A DNA stretch of 64,000 bases from Prescottella agglutinans (GTDB lineage Bacteria > Actinomycetota > Actinomycetes > Mycobacteriales > Mycobacteriaceae), in contig NZ_RKLP01000016.1 of NCBI RefSeq assembly GCF_004011865.1, forward strand, positions 1 to 64,000, written 5' to 3'. Position 1 is the first letter of the stretch; each line of letters starts with the position of its first letter. Made by a program: the position numbers and the translations under genes. The notes below the pieces were generated by a model. That model worked only from the letters and a program-made list of their open reading frames with translations, made no database searches and had not been told where the DNA came from. This document shows, piece by piece, positions 7,863 to 17,611 of the stretch.

Positions 7863-9668
7863 GTGAGCGAGACCCTGCACCTGGTCGACGGAGACACCGC
7901 GGCCGCAACCACCACGACACCCACCACCACCGCCGCGCCCACCCGGGCGCGACGACTGCGGATCACACCGGCCGACGTCCTCGCCACCGCCTCGTTCGTG
8001 GCGCTCGCGGTGTTCGTGCTGGGCCGCCAGTGGAAGCACCTCGGCGACGGCTATCTCGTCACCAGCGGCCAGGACCAGACGATGTGGGAGTGGTTCTTCG
8101 CGGTCACCGCGCACTCGCTCGCGAACCTCGAGAATCCGCTGTCGAGCACGCTGCAGAACTACCCGCTCGGCGTGAACCTGATGGCCAACACGGCGATGTT
8201 CGGCGTGAGCATCCCGCTCGCACCGATCACGCTGCTGTTCGGTCCCACCGTCACTTTCACGCTGGCGCTCACACTCGGCCTGTCCGGCACCGCCACCGCG
8301 TGGTACTGGGTACTGTCCCGGCACGTCGTCGCGTCGAAGTTCGCGGCCGCCGTGGGCGGATTGTTCTGCGGCTTCGCGCCGGCGATGATCTCGCACACCA
8401 ACGGCCACCCCAACTTCGTGGCGCTGTTCCTGCTGCCGTTCATCGCCCTGCTGGTGATCCGCCTCGGCAGCGGCGAACGTCCCGTCCGCAACGGCGTGAT
8501 GCTCGGACTGGCCGTCGCGTACCAGATCTTCCTCGGCGAAGAGCCGCTGCTGATCTACTCGATCGCGTTCGTCATCTTCGGAATCGCCTACGGCGCATCG
8601 CGGCCCGGCGAGGCGATCGCCGCCGCCCGACGCGGATTCAAGGGACTCTGCGTGGCCGGTGTCGTGGCGCTGGCGATCGTGGCCGTCCCGCTGTGGTGGC
8701 AGTTCCTCGGACCGCAGAGCTACCACTCGATCGAGCACGGCCCGGTCGGCAACGACGCGAACGCGTTCACCCGCTTCCCGTCCCAGTCGCTCGCGGGCGA
8801 TCCGGGATCGGCCGTCGGGCTGTCGATGAACGCCACCGAGGAGAACGCCTTCTTCGGCTGGCCGCTGCTGCTGCTCGTCGCGATGACCGCGGGGTGGCTG
8901 TGGCGTGTCCGGATCGCCCGCGCCGCGGCCGTCACCGTCACCGTCATGGCCGTGCTGTCCATGGGCCTCGAGTTGACCGTCGCGCACCACGACACCGGGA
9001 TCACGCTGCCGTGGTCGTGGTTCGCGAAACTGCCGCTGCTCGAATCCGTGCTCGAGTCCCGCTTCGCGATGGGCTGCATCCCGGCCATCGCGATCCTGCT
9101 GGCGCTCGGCACCGACCGGGCGATCGCGGCCGGACGCGTCGGGCAGCGGTCGACGACGCTGCTGTGGCTGGGCTGGCTCGCCGTCTCGCTGCTGCCGCTG
9201 GCCCCCGCACCCGCACCCGTCGCGCACCGCGCCCCGGTGCCCGCCTTCTTCGCCGACGGAACCTGGCGCTCGTACGTGTCCGACGGATCCGTCGTCACCG
9301 TCCCGCTGCCGCGCCCCGAGGACGCCAAGGCGCTGCAGTGGCAGGTCGGGCAGAAGTTCGGCTATCCCATCGCCGGCGGCTACTTCGTCGGCCCCGCCGG
9401 ACCCGAGGACAAGGGCAAGTACGGGCCCGACGACCGCCCGACCGCGATGCTTCTCGGCAAGACGCAAAACACCGGCGAGGCCCCGACGATCGACGAGGCC
9501 ACCCGCGCGACCGCGCTCGAGGACCTCAGGTTCTGGAACGCCGACGTCGTCGTGCTGCCGCCCGGAAAGAACGACCAGGTCCTCCGCGCCACCATCGACC
9601 AACTCCTCGGTGTCCCCGGCCGACGCGTCGACGGCGTCTGGGTGTGGGACGTGCGGGATCTGACCTGA
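7863..9668 (+). CDS. Uncharacterised GT-C-like polytopic membrane protein
   Basis: A 601-aa protein with about ten membrane segments and a soluble C-terminal region (about residues 440-601). The start is GTG 7863 after a strong GGAAGGGGG; the frame extends further upstream but through the ArsR operator region. An acidic Q-D-Q motif follows the first membrane segment (GDGYLVTSGQDQTMWEWFF), and a YPLGVNLM segment comes next. This layout resembles actinobacterial GT-C glycosyltransferases that use polyprenyl-phosphate sugars. It ends 22 nt before the first emb gene, where M. tuberculosis has aftA, but I cannot align it to AftA with confidence. I infer a role in envelope glycan assembly; donor and acceptor are unknown. 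Confidence 0.7.
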   Translation: MSETLHLVDGDTAAATTTTPTTTAAPTRARRLRITPADVLATASFVALAVFVLGRQWKHLGDGYLVTSGQDQTMWEWFFAVTAHSLANLENPLSSTLQNYPLGVNLMANTAMFGVSIPLAPITLLFGPTVTFTLALTLGLSGTATAWYWVLSRHVVASKFAAAVGGLFCGFAPAMISHTNGHPNFVALFLLPFIALLVIRLGSGERPVRNGVMLGLAVAYQIFLGEEPLLIYSIAFVIFGIAYGASRPGEAIAAARRGFKGLCVAGVVALAIVAVPLWWQFLGPQSYHSIEHGPVGNDANAFTRFPSQSLAGDPGSAVGLSMNATEENAFFGWPLLLLVAMTAGWLWRVRIARAAAVTVTVMAVLSMGLELTVAHHDTGITLPWSWFAKLPLLESVLESRFAMGCIPAIAILLALGTDRAIAAGRVGQRSTTLLWLGWLAVSLLPLAPAPAPVAHRAPVPAFFADGTWRSYVSDGSVVTVPLPRPEDAKALQWQVGQKFGYPIAGGYFVGPAGPEDKGKYGPDDRPTAMLLGKTQNTGEAPTIDEATRATALEDLRFWNADVVVLPPGKNDQVLRATIDQLLGVPGRRVDGVWVWDVRDLT

Positions 9669-9690
9669 TCGGGCCACTCACCTAGAGTCG

Positions 9691-12600
9691 ATGAACGTGC
9701 CCGACGTCCTGACTGCCCCAGCCCCGGCCGCCGAACGCGCCTCCGCGAAGGACGTGCGGATCGCCCGTCTCGTCGCCACCGTCAGCGGCCTGCTCGGTGT
9801 GATCCTCGCGATCGCGACACCGTTCCTGCCGGTGAAGCAGGACGCGGCGTCGGTGAGCTGGCCCCAGAACGGCAGCCTCACCAGCGTCGAGGCGCCGCTC
9901 GTGTCGTACACCCCGCAGCAGCTGCACGTGACGGTCCCGTGCACCGCCGTCGCGCAGCTCGGCGACAAGGGCGGCGCGCTCGTCGCGACCGCTCCCCCGC
10001 AGGCCGGACGCGCCGAGGCCGACGGCCTGGTGATCAAGGTCGACCCCGCATCCGACACCGAGCCCGCGCGCCTGCGCGCGATCCTGCGCGACACCGCGCT
10101 GCTGTCGCTGCCGCTGAGCGACCTGCAGGGCTGCTCCGAGATCGTCGTGACCTCCGACGCGCAGGGCACCACCGCCGCCGTCGCCGGACTGCCCGACCAG
10201 CAGGCCACCACCGTCAGCGGCGACTTCCGGCCGCAGATGGTCGGCATCTTCTCCGACCTGCAGGGCACCCCGCCGCCGGGCCTGGACGTGCGCGCCGACC
10301 TCGACTCCCGGTTCTCGTCGACCCCCACCCTGATCAAGCTGGTCGCGATGATCGTCGCGGTCCTGGCCACGATCGTCTCGCTGGTCGCGCTGCACCGCCT
10401 CGACAGCGTCGACGGCCGCCGGGCCCGCCGCTTCCTGCCGTCCCGCTGGTGGAGGTTCACCGGCATCGACGCCGTCGTCATCGGTGGCCTGCTGGTGTGG
10501 CACGTCATCGGCGCCAACACCTCCGACGACGGCTACCTGCTCAACATGGCCCGCGTCTCCGAGAACGCCGGCTACATGGCCAACTACTTCCGCTGGTTCG
10601 GCGTCCCCGAGGCCCCGTTCGGCTGGTACTACGACGTGCTGGTGCTGTTCGCCAAGGTGAGCACCGCGAGCATGTGGATGCGCCTGCCCGCCCTGATCGC
10701 CGGCGTCCTCTGCTGGATGATCATCAGCCGCGAGGTGATCCCCCGGCTGGGCGCGGTGGTGCGCCGCAGCAGCGTCGCCATGTGGACCGCCGGACTGGTG
10801 TTCCTCGCGTTCTGGCTGCCGTTCAACAACGGACTGCGCCCCGAACCGATCATCGCCCTGGGCGCGCTGCTGACGTGGTGCTCGATCGAACGGGCCATCG
10901 CCACCGGGCGCGTGCTGCCGGCCGCGATCGCCGTGCTGATCGCCGCGTTCTCCCTGGCCGCCGGCCCGTCCGGCATGATCGCCATCGCGGCGCTCATCGC
11001 CGGTGCCCGATCGATCGTGCAGACCGTCGTGCGCCGCAGCCGGAAGGTAGGCGTCGCCGGGCAGATCGCGCCGATCCTCGCCTCCGGCACCGTGGTGCTC
11101 GTCGCCGTGTTCGCCGACCAGACCCTCGCCTCGGTGCTCGAGGCCACCCGGGTCCGCACCGCCGTCGGCCCCAACGTCCCGTGGTTCGACGAGCGCGTGC
11201 GCTGGGACGCGCTGCTCAACATCTCCCCCGACGGCTCGCTGGCCCGCCGCTTCGGCGTCTTCGTCATGCTGCTGTGCCTGGTCGTGTGCGTGATGATGAT
11301 GCTGCGCCGCGGTGGCCGCATCCCCGGCACCTCCGTCGGGCCGTCCCGCCGCATCCTCGGCATCATCTTCGCGTCGCTGCTGCTTATGAGCTTCACGCCG
11401 ACCAAGTGGACCCACCACTTCGGCGTGTACGCGGGCCTCGCCGGCTCGGTGGCCGCGCTCGCCGCCGTCGCGGTCGCCGGCGCCAGCCTGCGCTCCAAGC
11501 GCAACCGGACCCTCTTCGCGGCCGGGGTGCTGTTCATCCTGGCGCTGTCGTTCACCGGATCCAACGGCTGGTGGTACGTCTCGAGCTACGGCGTCCCGTG
11601 GTGGGACAAGCCGCCGTCCATCGCGGGCAAGGGCTTCTCCACCGCGCTCCTCGCCCTGACGGTGCTCGCACTGCTGCTGGCCGCCTGGTACCACCTCCGC
11701 GAGCCGTACGAGAAGGACCGCGGCGCCGGCAACGGCAACGGCGGTCGCCTCGCCCGCATCCGACGCTGGTCGCCCGCACCGCTGACACTCGCGGCCGCCG
11801 CCGTCGTGCTGTTCGAGATGCTCTCACTGCTCAAGGGCGCCGTCGCGCAGTACCCGGCGTACTCGATCGCGAAGTCGAACCTGCGCTCGATGACTGGCAG
11901 CACCTGCGCGCTCGCCGACTTCGTCCTCGTCGAGAACGACCCCAACGCGTCGATGCTGACGCTGCTGAACCCGCCCGCCGACCGGGCCGGGGCCGGCGCC
12001 TTCGGCGCGACCACGGCCACCGGTTTCACGGCGAACGGCGTGGCCGGCGACCTCACCGCCGACAAGGAGAACGTCGCGACCGGCGGCGCCAACAGCGTCG
12101 ACCGGGGCACCGACTCGAACTCGCAGACGGAACCGACCGGCACCGGTGCCGGCACGAGCGGCGGCACCGAGACCACCGCCGGCGTCAACGGCAGCACCGT
12201 CAGCCTGCCGTTCGGGCTCGACCCGGCGACCACACCGGTGCTCGGCAGCCACCAGAGCGGCGCCCAGCAGTCCGCCGACCTCGTCACCGGCTGGTACGGG
12301 CTGCCCGAACGCAGCGACGACGCCCCGATCCTGACGATCGCCGCCGCCGGACGCATCCACTCCGTCGACGCCGACGGGCTCGTCACCGAGGGAGGACTAC
12401 TCGAGGTCGAGTACGGCACCCGCACCGCCGACGGCGGCGTCGACGTGCGCGGCCGGGTCGCGCCGATCGACATCGGGCCGGCGCCGTCCTGGCGGAACCT
12501 GCGCGTGCCGCTCGATCAGCTGCCCGACGACGCGAACGCCGTCCGGGTGGTGGCGTCCGACACCGGGCTCGCGCCCGATCAGTGGCTCGCCGTCACCCCG

Positions 12601-13008
12601 CCGCGGGTGCCGCACATGCAGACGCTGCAGACCGTCGTCGGGAGCAGCGCCCCGGTGCTGCTGGACTGGTCGGTGGGCCTGGCGTTCCCGTGCCAGCGGC
12701 CGTTCGACCACCACGACGGCGTCGCCGAGGTGCCCGAATACCGGGTCCTGCCCGACCGCGTCGGCGCCCAGGCCACCAACGCGTGGCAGGACGCGATCGG
12801 CGGCGGACCGCTCGGCTGGACCCCGCTGCTGCTGAACGCCCAGACCATCCCGACCTACCTCGCCGACGACTGGCGCCGGGACTGGGGTTCGCTGGAGCGG
12901 TTCACGCCGATCGACGAATCGGCGCAGCCGGCGGCGGTCGATGTCGAGCAGACCACCAGATCGGGTCTGTGGTCGCCCGGACCGATCCGGGAGACGCCGC
13001 CCGCCTGA
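9691..13008 (+). CDS. emb: Arabinosyltransferase, Emb family (first copy)
   Basis: A 1105-aa integral membrane enzyme that adds arabinofuranose from decaprenylphosphoryl-arabinose to the arabinan of arabinogalactan (or lipoarabinomannan). It is the target family of ethambutol. It has an N-terminal membrane segment (about 22-44), a periplasmic region, then a GT-C core with the catalytic pair Asp279-Asp280 in GANTSDDGYLL and the conserved RWFGVPEAPFGWYYD. About a dozen membrane helices follow, and then a C-terminal carbohydrate-binding region (from about residue 710) with PFGLDPATTPVLGSH. It is the first of two tandem copies; whether it corresponds to EmbA, EmbB or EmbC cannot be settled from sequence alone. 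It follows the GT-C-like gene by 22 nt. Confidence 0.93.
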   Translation: MNVPDVLTAPAPAAERASAKDVRIARLVATVSGLLGVILAIATPFLPVKQDAASVSWPQNGSLTSVEAPLVSYTPQQLHVTVPCTAVAQLGDKGGALVATAPPQAGRAEADGLVIKVDPASDTEPARLRAILRDTALLSLPLSDLQGCSEIVVTSDAQGTTAAVAGLPDQQATTVSGDFRPQMVGIFSDLQGTPPPGLDVRADLDSRFSSTPTLIKLVAMIVAVLATIVSLVALHRLDSVDGRRARRFLPSRWWRFTGIDAVVIGGLLVWHVIGANTSDDGYLLNMARVSENAGYMANYFRWFGVPEAPFGWYYDVLVLFAKVSTASMWMRLPALIAGVLCWMIISREVIPRLGAVVRRSSVAMWTAGLVFLAFWLPFNNGLRPEPIIALGALLTWCSIERAIATGRVLPAAIAVLIAAFSLAAGPSGMIAIAALIAGARSIVQTVVRRSRKVGVAGQIAPILASGTVVLVAVFADQTLASVLEATRVRTAVGPNVPWFDERVRWDALLNISPDGSLARRFGVFVMLLCLVVCVMMMLRRGGRIPGTSVGPSRRILGIIFASLLLMSFTPTKWTHHFGVYAGLAGSVAALAAVAVAGASLRSKRNRTLFAAGVLFILALSFTGSNGWWYVSSYGVPWWDKPPSIAGKGFSTALLALTVLALLLAAWYHLREPYEKDRGAGNGNGGRLARIRRWSPAPLTLAAAAVVLFEMLSLLKGAVAQYPAYSIAKSNLRSMTGSTCALADFVLVENDPNASMLTLLNPPADRAGAGAFGATTATGFTANGVAGDLTADKENVATGGANSVDRGTDSNSQTEPTGTGAGTSGGTETTAGVNGSTVSLPFGLDPATTPVLGSHQSGAQQSADLVTGWYGLPERSDDAPILTIAAAGRIHSVDADGLVTEGGLLEVEYGTRTADGGVDVRGRVAPIDIGPAPSWRNLRVPLDQLPDDANAVRVVASDTGLAPDQWLAVTPPRVPHMQTLQTVVGSSAPVLLDWSVGLAFPCQRPFDHHDGVAEVPEYRVLPDRVGAQATNAWQDAIGGGPLGWTPLLLNAQTIPTYLADDWRRDWGSLERFTPIDESAQPAAVDVEQTTRSGLWSPGPIRETPPA

Positions 13009-13081
13009 CCAGCCTGTGAACCAGCTGAGAGCCGTCGGCCTCGTTTAGATAACGGAAGCATCTCGCCTACGATCGACAACC

Positions 13082-16000
13082 GTGCCAGACGTTGTAACAG
13101 CCCCCGCGCCCGGTCCCGAAGCCAGCGCTCCGCCCCCGGCTTCGACAGCCCGCGACGGTGACTTCCGCAAGGCGCGGCTGATCGCCGTCGTGACCGGACT
13201 GATCGGTGTGCTGTTGGCGTTGGCGACGCCGTTCCTGCCGGTCGAGCAGACCGCGGCCACCGTGTCGTGGCCCGAGAACGGTGTCGCCGCCAACGTCGAG
13301 GCCCCGCTGGTCTCGCAGGTACCGGTGTCGCTGTCGGCGACCATCCCGTGCCGGGCCGTCGCCGAACTGCCCGCCGAGGGCGGCATGCTGCTGTCCACCG
13401 CGCCCGCGCAGGGTGAGAAGGCCGCGGTCAATGCGATGTTCGTGCGCGTCTCCTCCGAGACCGTCGACGTCCTCGACCGCAACGTCATCGTCGCGTCGGC
13501 TCCGCGCGCCGACGTCGAGTCCGGACAGTGCACGGAGATCCGGATCGCCTCCGACGTCACCGGAACCACCGCGGAGTTCGTCGGCCTCACCGACGACGAC
13601 GGCAAGCCCGTCACCGGCGAACTACTCCACGACTACCGCCCCCAGGTCGTCGGCATCTTCACCGACCTCGACGGCAAGTCCGTCCCCGGCCTCAGCTTCA
13701 CCATGGACGTCGACTCGCGGTTCTCGTCTAGCCCGACGGTGATCAAGCTGGTCGCGATGCTCGGCGCCGTGCTGGCGACGATCGTGTCGCTGGTGGCCCT
13801 GCACCGCCTCGACGGTGTCGACGGTCGCCGCTCCCGCCGTTTCCTGCCCGCCCGCTGGTGGAAGATCACCGGCGTCGACGCCGTCGTCGTCGGCACCCTC
13901 GTCGGCTGGCACTTCTTCGGCGCCAACACCGCCGACGACGGCTACCTGCTCACCATGGCGCGCGCGTCCGAGCACTCGGGCTACATGGCCAACTACTTCC
14001 GCTGGTTCGGCGTCCCCGAGGCCCCGTTCGGCTGGTACTACGACGTCCTCGCCGCGATGGCGAAGGTCTCCACCGCCAGCCCGTGGATGCGCCTACCCGC
14101 GCTGATCGCCGCGATCCTGTGCTGGATGGTGATCAGCCGCGAGGTGATCCCGCGCCTCGGTCGCGCGGTGCGCACCAACTCGGTCGCGCTGTGGACCGGC
14201 GGCCTGGTGTTCCTCGCGTTCTGGCTGCCCTACAACAACGGCCTGCGCCCCGAACCGATCGTCGCCGTCGGCGCGCTGCTGACGTGGTGCTCCATCGAAC
14301 GGGCCATCGCCACCGGCCGCCTGCTGCCCGCCGCGATCGCCGCCCTCGTCGGCGCGTTCACGCTCGCCGCCGCGCCGACCGGCCTCATGTGCATCGCCGC
14401 GCTGCTCGCCGGCCTGCGCCCGCTCACCCGCCTGATCGTCCGACGCCGCCACCAGATCGGCACGCTGTCGCAGCTGCTGCCGCTCACCGCGGCCGGAACT
14501 TTGGTCCTCGTCGTCGTGTTCGCCGACCAGACGTTCGCTGCCGTCATGGAGGCCACCCGCGTCCGCACGATCATCGGCCCGAACGTCGAGTGGTACCAGG
14601 ACTTCCAGCGCTACTACTGGCTGCTCCTGCCGACCACCGACGGCTCCCTGGCCCGCCGGTTCGCGTTCCTGATCATGCTGCTGTGCCTGTTCACGGTGCT
14701 GTTCGTGTTCCTGCGCCGCAAGCGGATCCCCGGCGTCGCAGCCGGGCCGTCGTGGCGACTGATGGGCATCGTGTTCGGAACGGTCTTCCTCATGATGTTC
14801 AACCCCACGAAGTGGACCCACCACTTCGGGGCGTACGCGGGCATCGCCGGATCGTTGGCCGCACTGGCCGCCGTCGTCGTGTCCGCCAGCGCGCTGCGCT
14901 CCCGCCGCAACCGCACGATGTTCCTGGCCGGGCTGCTGTTGGTGCTCGCGCTGACCTTCTCCGGCATCAACGGCTACTGGTACGTGTCCAGCTACGGCGT
15001 GCCGTGGTTCGACAAGACCGTCTCCCTCGGCGGCCGCCAATCGAGCACCCTGTTCCTGGCGCTGTTCGGGCTGTCGCTCGCCCTCGTGGCGTGGCAGTAC
15101 CTCCGTGAGGGCTACGCTCCCCCGCCCGAGCAGGCCGGCAGTGCCAAGGGCCGACGGATCCGCAAGTTCGCGGCCGCGCCGCTGACCCTCGTCGCCGGCC
15201 TCATGGTGCTGTTCGAGGTGCTGTCACTACTCAAGGGCGCGGTGTCGCAGTACCCCGCATACTCGCTGGCACGCTCCAACATCGAGGCGCTCACCGGCAA
15301 GACGTGCGGTCTCGCCGAGGACGTCCTCGTCGAACAGGATCCCAACGCCGGCGCACTCAGCCCGGTCCTCGATCCGAAGAACCCGCTCGCCGACCCGAAC
15401 GATCCCCTCGCCGGCAGCAAACCCGTCGGCTTCACCCCGAACGGCGTGCCCGGCGACCTCACCGCCGACTACGTCGAGGTCAAGGCCGGCATGGGCAACA
15501 CCGACAGCCAGAGCATCGGGCCGACGTTCGAGACCGGCAGCGGGTCCGGCACCACCGGCGGCGTCGGCGCAATCGGCGTCAACGGCAGCACCGTCAAACT
15601 GCCGTTCGGCCTCGACCCCGCCCGCACCCCGGTGCTCGGCAGCTACCAGGACGGCGTCCAGCAGCAGGCGTCCGTCGTCTCCAGCTGGTACCAACTGCCC
15701 GAACGCAGCGACGACGCCCCGCTCGTCGTGATCTCCGCCGCCGGCCGCATCTGGTCCGTCGACCAGATCAGCGGACAGACCAACTACGGCCAACCACTGA
15801 ACCTCGAGTACGGCAAGCTCCAGCCCGACGGCAGCGTCGACATCCAGGGCACCTACGTGCCCCGCGACATCGGCCCCGCGCCGTCGTGGCGGAACCTGCG
15901 GATCCCGCTCGACGAACTGCCCGCCGACACCGACGTCGTGCGGATCAACGCCGCCGACCCCAACCTCACCGGCGACCAGTGGTTCGCCTTCACGCCGCCG

Positions 16001-16405
16001 CGCGTGCCCAAGCTCGAATCGCTCAGCAGTGTCGTCGGCAGCGAGCAGCCCGTCCTGCTCGACTGGGCCGTCGGCCTGCAGTTCCCGTGCCAGCGTCCCT
16101 TCGATCACCTCAACGGAATCGCCGAGATGCCGAACTACCGGATCCTGCCCGACCGACCCCTCGCCGTCAGCTCCACCGACACCTGGCAGTCGCTCGAGAA
16201 CGGCGGCCCCCTCGGCTGGACCGAAATGCTCGCCGGCGCCACCACCGTCCCGACGTACCTGAAGAACGACTGGGCACGCGACTGGGGCTCCCTCGAGCGG
16301 TACAACCGGTACTACCCCGACGCCCAGCCCGCCGACGTCGCCACCGAGCAGATCAACCGCTCCGGCTTCTGGTCGCCGGGGACGATGCGGGTGTACGAGC
16401 CGTAG
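13082..16405 (+). CDS. emb: Arabinosyltransferase, Emb family (second copy)
   Basis: A 1107-aa paralogue of the preceding gene, similar along its whole length. The catalytic Asp285-Asp286 lie in GANTADDGYLL, and the RWFGVPEAPFGWYYD block is identical. The main differences are in the extracytoplasmic loops and at the start of the C-terminal binding region (around 750-800). The start is GTG 13082, 73 nt after the first emb gene, so the two are probably one transcript. M. tuberculosis has three Emb proteins (C, A, B) and only two are here. A 25-bp palindrome follows the stop codon and could end transcription. Confidence 0.93.
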   Translation: MPDVVTAPAPGPEASAPPPASTARDGDFRKARLIAVVTGLIGVLLALATPFLPVEQTAATVSWPENGVAANVEAPLVSQVPVSLSATIPCRAVAELPAEGGMLLSTAPAQGEKAAVNAMFVRVSSETVDVLDRNVIVASAPRADVESGQCTEIRIASDVTGTTAEFVGLTDDDGKPVTGELLHDYRPQVVGIFTDLDGKSVPGLSFTMDVDSRFSSSPTVIKLVAMLGAVLATIVSLVALHRLDGVDGRRSRRFLPARWWKITGVDAVVVGTLVGWHFFGANTADDGYLLTMARASEHSGYMANYFRWFGVPEAPFGWYYDVLAAMAKVSTASPWMRLPALIAAILCWMVISREVIPRLGRAVRTNSVALWTGGLVFLAFWLPYNNGLRPEPIVAVGALLTWCSIERAIATGRLLPAAIAALVGAFTLAAAPTGLMCIAALLAGLRPLTRLIVRRRHQIGTLSQLLPLTAAGTLVLVVVFADQTFAAVMEATRVRTIIGPNVEWYQDFQRYYWLLLPTTDGSLARRFAFLIMLLCLFTVLFVFLRRKRIPGVAAGPSWRLMGIVFGTVFLMMFNPTKWTHHFGAYAGIAGSLAALAAVVVSASALRSRRNRTMFLAGLLLVLALTFSGINGYWYVSSYGVPWFDKTVSLGGRQSSTLFLALFGLSLALVAWQYLREGYAPPPEQAGSAKGRRIRKFAAAPLTLVAGLMVLFEVLSLLKGAVSQYPAYSLARSNIEALTGKTCGLAEDVLVEQDPNAGALSPVLDPKNPLADPNDPLAGSKPVGFTPNGVPGDLTADYVEVKAGMGNTDSQSIGPTFETGSGSGTTGGVGAIGVNGSTVKLPFGLDPARTPVLGSYQDGVQQQASVVSSWYQLPERSDDAPLVVISAAGRIWSVDQISGQTNYGQPLNLEYGKLQPDGSVDIQGTYVPRDIGPAPSWRNLRIPLDELPADTDVVRINAADPNLTGDQWFAFTPPRVPKLESLSSVVGSEQPVLLDWAVGLQFPCQRPFDHLNGIAEMPNYRILPDRPLAVSSTDTWQSLENGGPLGWTEMLAGATTVPTYLKNDWARDWGSLERYNRYYPDAQPADVATEQINRSGFWSPGTMRVYEP

Positions 16406-16421
16406 CTGGCCCTTGGTCGAA

Positions 16422-16472
16422 AGCTGAAGGGTCCCTTCATGCGCTGACAGCGCGTGAAGGGACCCTTCAGCT
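16422..16472. repeat. Long palindrome, copy 1 (downstream of emb)
   Basis: An inverted repeat with 25-nt arms (16422-16446 and 16448-16472), one wobble pair and only one base at the centre. Each arm contains a near-self-palindrome of the type TGAAGGGTCCCTTCA, followed by GCGCTG/CAGCGC. It could act as a terminator for the emb genes. A second copy lies at 17551-17599. Confidence 0.8.
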
Positions 16473-16571
16473 TCTCCGGAGGAGCGTTTCTCCACAGGGA
16501 CTGCGGCTATCCACAGGTCGAGACTTGGACGGTGTTCGGCGGTCCTGGAGGTCGAGCCTGGGCGCCATGCT

Positions 16572-17555
16572 GTGGGCGTGGGAGTACGAAACTGGAATTC
16601 GAACGCCGTGGACGAACTCCGCCGCTTCGCGATCAACGGGATCGTGCGGGCGCGCGACCTGCTCTCGGCGGGAATGTCGGGCTCGGCCATCAGCTTCCGC
16701 TGCCGACCGGAGGGACCGTGGCAACGGATTCTGCCCGGCCTCGTCCTCATGCACAACGGTGTGCCGAGCCAGCGCGAACGGCGGACCGCAGCTCTGCTCT
16801 ACTGCGGATCCGGTTCGATGCTCACCGGTCGTGCCGCCCTGGCCGAGCACGGATACCGATCGTCCGAATCGTTCTCGGACGTGCACGTCCTGATCGCGCA
16901 TGCGAGGCGGATGCAGTCGACCAGCTATCTCGTCGTGGAACGGACGACCCGACTTCCGGCGCCGGTGACCAGCAGCGGGCTGGCCTGTAGCCCACTACCA
17001 CGGGCTCTGCTCGATGCGGCACGGCGCTGCACCACCACGCGCTCGGCGCGGGCACTGCTCGCGGAGGCAGTCCAGCGCGGCGACGTCACCCCCGCTGTGT
17101 TGGCACGCGAACTCGAGACCGGCAGCAACCGTGGATCCGCCCTACCCCGAAAGATCCTGCGAGAGGTCAGCGCCGACGTCCATTCCGTCGCGGAAGCCGA
17201 CGCCCGGGCATTGTGGCTCCGCAGCGGACTGCCGGCCATGAACTTCAATCGCCGGATTGAAAGCGCTACAGGGGAATTCATCGCCCAACCGGACGGGTGG
17301 ATCGACGAGGTGGCACTCGCCTGGGAGATCGACTCACTGGAGTGGCACCTGTCACCGGACGAGTACGCGGAAACGCTCGCCCGACGGGCCCGCATGCAGA
17401 GCGCCGGGATCATCGTGCTCGCCGTCATTCCACGTCAGCTCCGGGACGCACCGGATCGGGCGCTGGCCGACCTGCGCGCCCACTACGAACTGGCACGCGC
17501 CCGACCCCGTCCGCCGCTGCGGATGGCTCCACAGTCGACCTCCTCGAACGGCTGA
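16572..17555 (+). CDS. AbiEi-antitoxin-like protein with nuclease-like C-terminus
   Basis: A 327-aa soluble protein. The N-terminal 60 residues resemble the AbiEi type IV antitoxin winged-helix domain (VDELRRFAINGIVRARDLLSAGMSG), followed by a middle domain typical of this family. The C-terminal region (IAQPDGWIDEVALAWEIDSLEWH) resembles the DUF559/Vsr endonuclease-like fold; the D and E-x-D residues would be the acidic site, which is inference. Many actinobacteria carry orphan genes of this type without an AbiEii toxin, and no toxin gene is present here. The start is GTG 16572. The stop codon lies inside one arm of a long palindrome, another copy of which lies upstream, so the gene looks like an inserted cassette between emb and accD4. 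Confidence 0.65.
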   Translation: MGVGVRNWNSNAVDELRRFAINGIVRARDLLSAGMSGSAISFRCRPEGPWQRILPGLVLMHNGVPSQRERRTAALLYCGSGSMLTGRAALAEHGYRSSESFSDVHVLIAHARRMQSTSYLVVERTTRLPAPVTSSGLACSPLPRALLDAARRCTTTRSARALLAEAVQRGDVTPAVLARELETGSNRGSALPRKILREVSADVHSVAEADARALWLRSGLPAMNFNRRIESATGEFIAQPDGWIDEVALAWEIDSLEWHLSPDEYAETLARRARMQSAGIIVLAVIPRQLRDAPDRALADLRAHYELARARPRPPLRMAPQSTSSNG

Positions 17556-17599
17556 AGGGACCCTTCACGCGCTGACAGCGCATGAACGGTCCCTTCAGC
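17551..17599. repeat. Long palindrome, copy 2 (between convergent genes)
   Basis: An inverted repeat with arms 17551-17574 and 17576-17599, two imperfect pairs, and nearly the same sequence as the palindrome at 16422-16472. It contains the stop codon of the AbiEi-like gene (17553-17555) and lies 12 nt from the accD4 stop, so it could serve as a bidirectional terminator. Confidence 0.8.
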
Positions 17600-17611
17600 T
17601 TCGGAGCAGGG

